This document shows positions 4,866-5,860 of a stretch of DNA of 5,860 nt, piece after piece (within the stretch, counting starts at the first letter, position 1; every line of letters starts with the position of its first letter). Source of the stretch: an uncultured Erysipelotrichaceae bacterium (GTDB taxonomy: Bacteria; Bacillota_I; Bacilli_A; RF39; UBA660); assembly GCA_902773365.1 (NCBI GenBank), contig CACYEG010000032.1, positions 1 to 5,860 on the forward strand. The letters run 5' to 3'. The notes below the pieces were generated by a model. That model had not been told where the DNA came from. It was given only the letters and a program-made list of their open reading frames with translations, and did no database searches. A program made the translations under genes and the position numbers.

Positions 4866-5860
4866 TCATATTTCCTTTACAGTACCATCTAGAATAGAAT
4901 ATAAATATATATTAATCTTTTTATTAGATATGCTACTAATATAGTTTTTGTAACCATTTAGCTGGTTAACATAATTTTCATCGCTTATATCTTTTAATTT
5001 ATAGTCTACAATGTCTATATGGTCAGGGTTTTCGATCATCAAGTCGATTATACCGTGATATTCAGTATTGTCTTTTTCATAGAAAAATTCATACTCATGA
5101 TAGGTTTTAGCTTGGCTAATATTAGCAAGTAATGGGCTATTTATAAATAAAGACACTTTATCGCCGATATAACTTCCATCACTTTCATATGTCTTAAAGT
5201 CTGTATATTCGAGTATTTCATGGACTTTTGTACCAAATTCCATTTTTTCTTTTTCATCTTTAGAATATACTTTTGTACTGACTTTCGAGTAGTGTTTTTC
5301 TTCCATTTGAGTATTATCTATATTTATTTCTTTTACTTTAAAATCTATAAGATCACCAGTATTTGCGAACTTTTTTGTTTTACTATATAGATAGTCTTTT
5401 GATAAGTTTAATTCGTTCAAATTAATACTATTAAAATGGTTTAATAAATATGGTTTTACTCCATATATAAAATCGGATAAACTCTTGAACTTAGATCGTC
5501 TAAGACTTTCTATTGTACCAAATTCGTTCTTTTCTAATTTATCTGTCTCCTTATAAGGTACTACAATAATAAACTTTTCCCTCGCCCTAGTAAGCGCTAC
5601 ATAGAATAGTCTTATTTTTTCACTTATCTCATCTTTTAAAAATTGTTCTTTATATAGAGTTTTAACTATATTGTCTCTCGTTATATCGTCATCCAATGCG
5701 GCAATTAAACCATATTTAGAGTCTACTATAATTTTACTTTTTAATTCCATTGTATTGAAGTCATGCACTAAATCTGCAAAGTAACATACCGGATACTCAA
5801 GGCCCTTTGATTTATGTATAGTAAGAATCATTACTGCATTATCAGCACTAGAAAATTCAG
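4866..5860 (-). CDS. addA: ATP-dependent helicase/nuclease subunit AddA, C-terminal part (5' end beyond window)
   Basis: AddA is the motor and nuclease subunit of AddAB, the Bacillota counterpart of RecBCD, which resects double-strand breaks for RecA loading. The frame stays open to the right edge: before the internal Met at 5831 it reads EFSSADNAV, which runs straight into motif V, so that Met is not a start. About 330 residues are visible. Counting from that Met: helicase motif V ILTIHKSKGLEYPV (2-15) and motif VI EKIRLFYVALTRAREK (71-86), followed by a RecB-family nuclease domain. That domain has His 204 (GTKVHEIL), Asp 263 (GIIDLM), Asp 276 and Lys 278 (DYK), and Gln 290 with Tyr 294 (QLNGY), so the catalytic set looks complete. 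The stretch from motif V to the C-terminus appears shorter than in Bacillus AddA, mainly in the linker between helicase and nuclease. The gene ends in TGA followed at once by a strong terminator, so it is the last gene of its transcript. An addB partner would be expected upstream, off the window. Confidence 0.95.
   Translation of the reverse strand, partial: EFSSADNAVMILTIHKSKGLEYPVCYFADLVHDFNTMELKSKIIVDSKYGLIAALDDDITRDNIVKTLYKEQFLKDEISEKIRLFYVALTRAREKFIIVVPYKETDKLEKNEFGTIESLRRSKFKSLSDFIYGVKPYLLNHFNSINLNELNLSKDYLYSKTKKFANTGDLIDFKVKEINIDNTQMEEKHYSKVSTKVYSKDEKEKMEFGTKVHEILEYTDFKTYESDGSYIGDKVSLFINSPLLANISQAKTYHEYEFFYEKDNTEYHGIIDLMIENPDHIDIVDYKLKDISDENYVNQLNGYKNYISSISNKKINIYLYSILDGTVKEI

Noticed and set aside
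4866..5860. TGA read as Trp (Mycoplasma code) at the end of addA
   Set aside because: All Trp codons checked are TGG, the protein ends in a typical AddA C-terminus before TGA, and the terminator follows immediately.

Overview
The window is A+T-rich bacterial DNA that uses the standard genetic code: every Trp I checked is TGG, and TGA serves as the stop of the helicase-nuclease gene. The gene set is a phosphoketolase, a Bacillota-type AddA, short intergenic spaces, strong AGGAGG-like ribosome sites and TATAAT promoters. Together these suggest a low-GC Bacillota, probably a small-genome, Mollicutes-like uncultured Bacilli lineage rather than a Mycoplasma proper. The lineage is inferred, not proven.

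Layout from left to right: (1) a complete phosphoketolase gene on the minus strand (10-2358). (2) A 95-bp divergent intergenic region in which the two back-to-back promoters appear to share one palindromic -35 hexamer, TGTACA. (3) A plus-strand gene (2454-3215) for a single-pass membrane-anchored protein with a Thr-rich linker and an all-helical extracytoplasmic domain of unknown function. (4) A hairpin terminator (3204-3230) that overlaps the end of gene 3 and touches the stop codon of the convergent gene. (5) A minus-strand gene (3229-3921) for a Cys/Ser/Asn-rich protein with about 16 gapless hexapeptide repeats, probably a beta-solenoid. (6) A 99-bp divergent intergenic region holding an inverted repeat and a promoter whose predicted start point is the A of the next ATG. 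(7) A plus-strand gene (4021-4860) resembling a shrunken DDE transposase that has lost its catalytic residues, apparently translated from a leaderless mRNA. (8) A hairpin (4842-4864) that terminates the incoming minus-strand gene. (9) The 3' part of addA on the minus strand (4866 to the right edge), with helicase motifs V and VI and the RecB-type nuclease domain.

The genes alternate in strand and each complete gene seems to have its own promoter, so this is not one operon. Phosphoketolase serves central carbon metabolism (acetyl phosphate formation) and AddA serves recombinational repair. The three genes between them are of unknown function. The most notable points are the catalytically dead transposase-like gene with its leaderless promoter, the shared -35 element, and the hexad-repeat protein. 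I see no CRISPR array, tRNA, rRNA or intact insertion sequence. No stretch over 300 bases lacks a gene.
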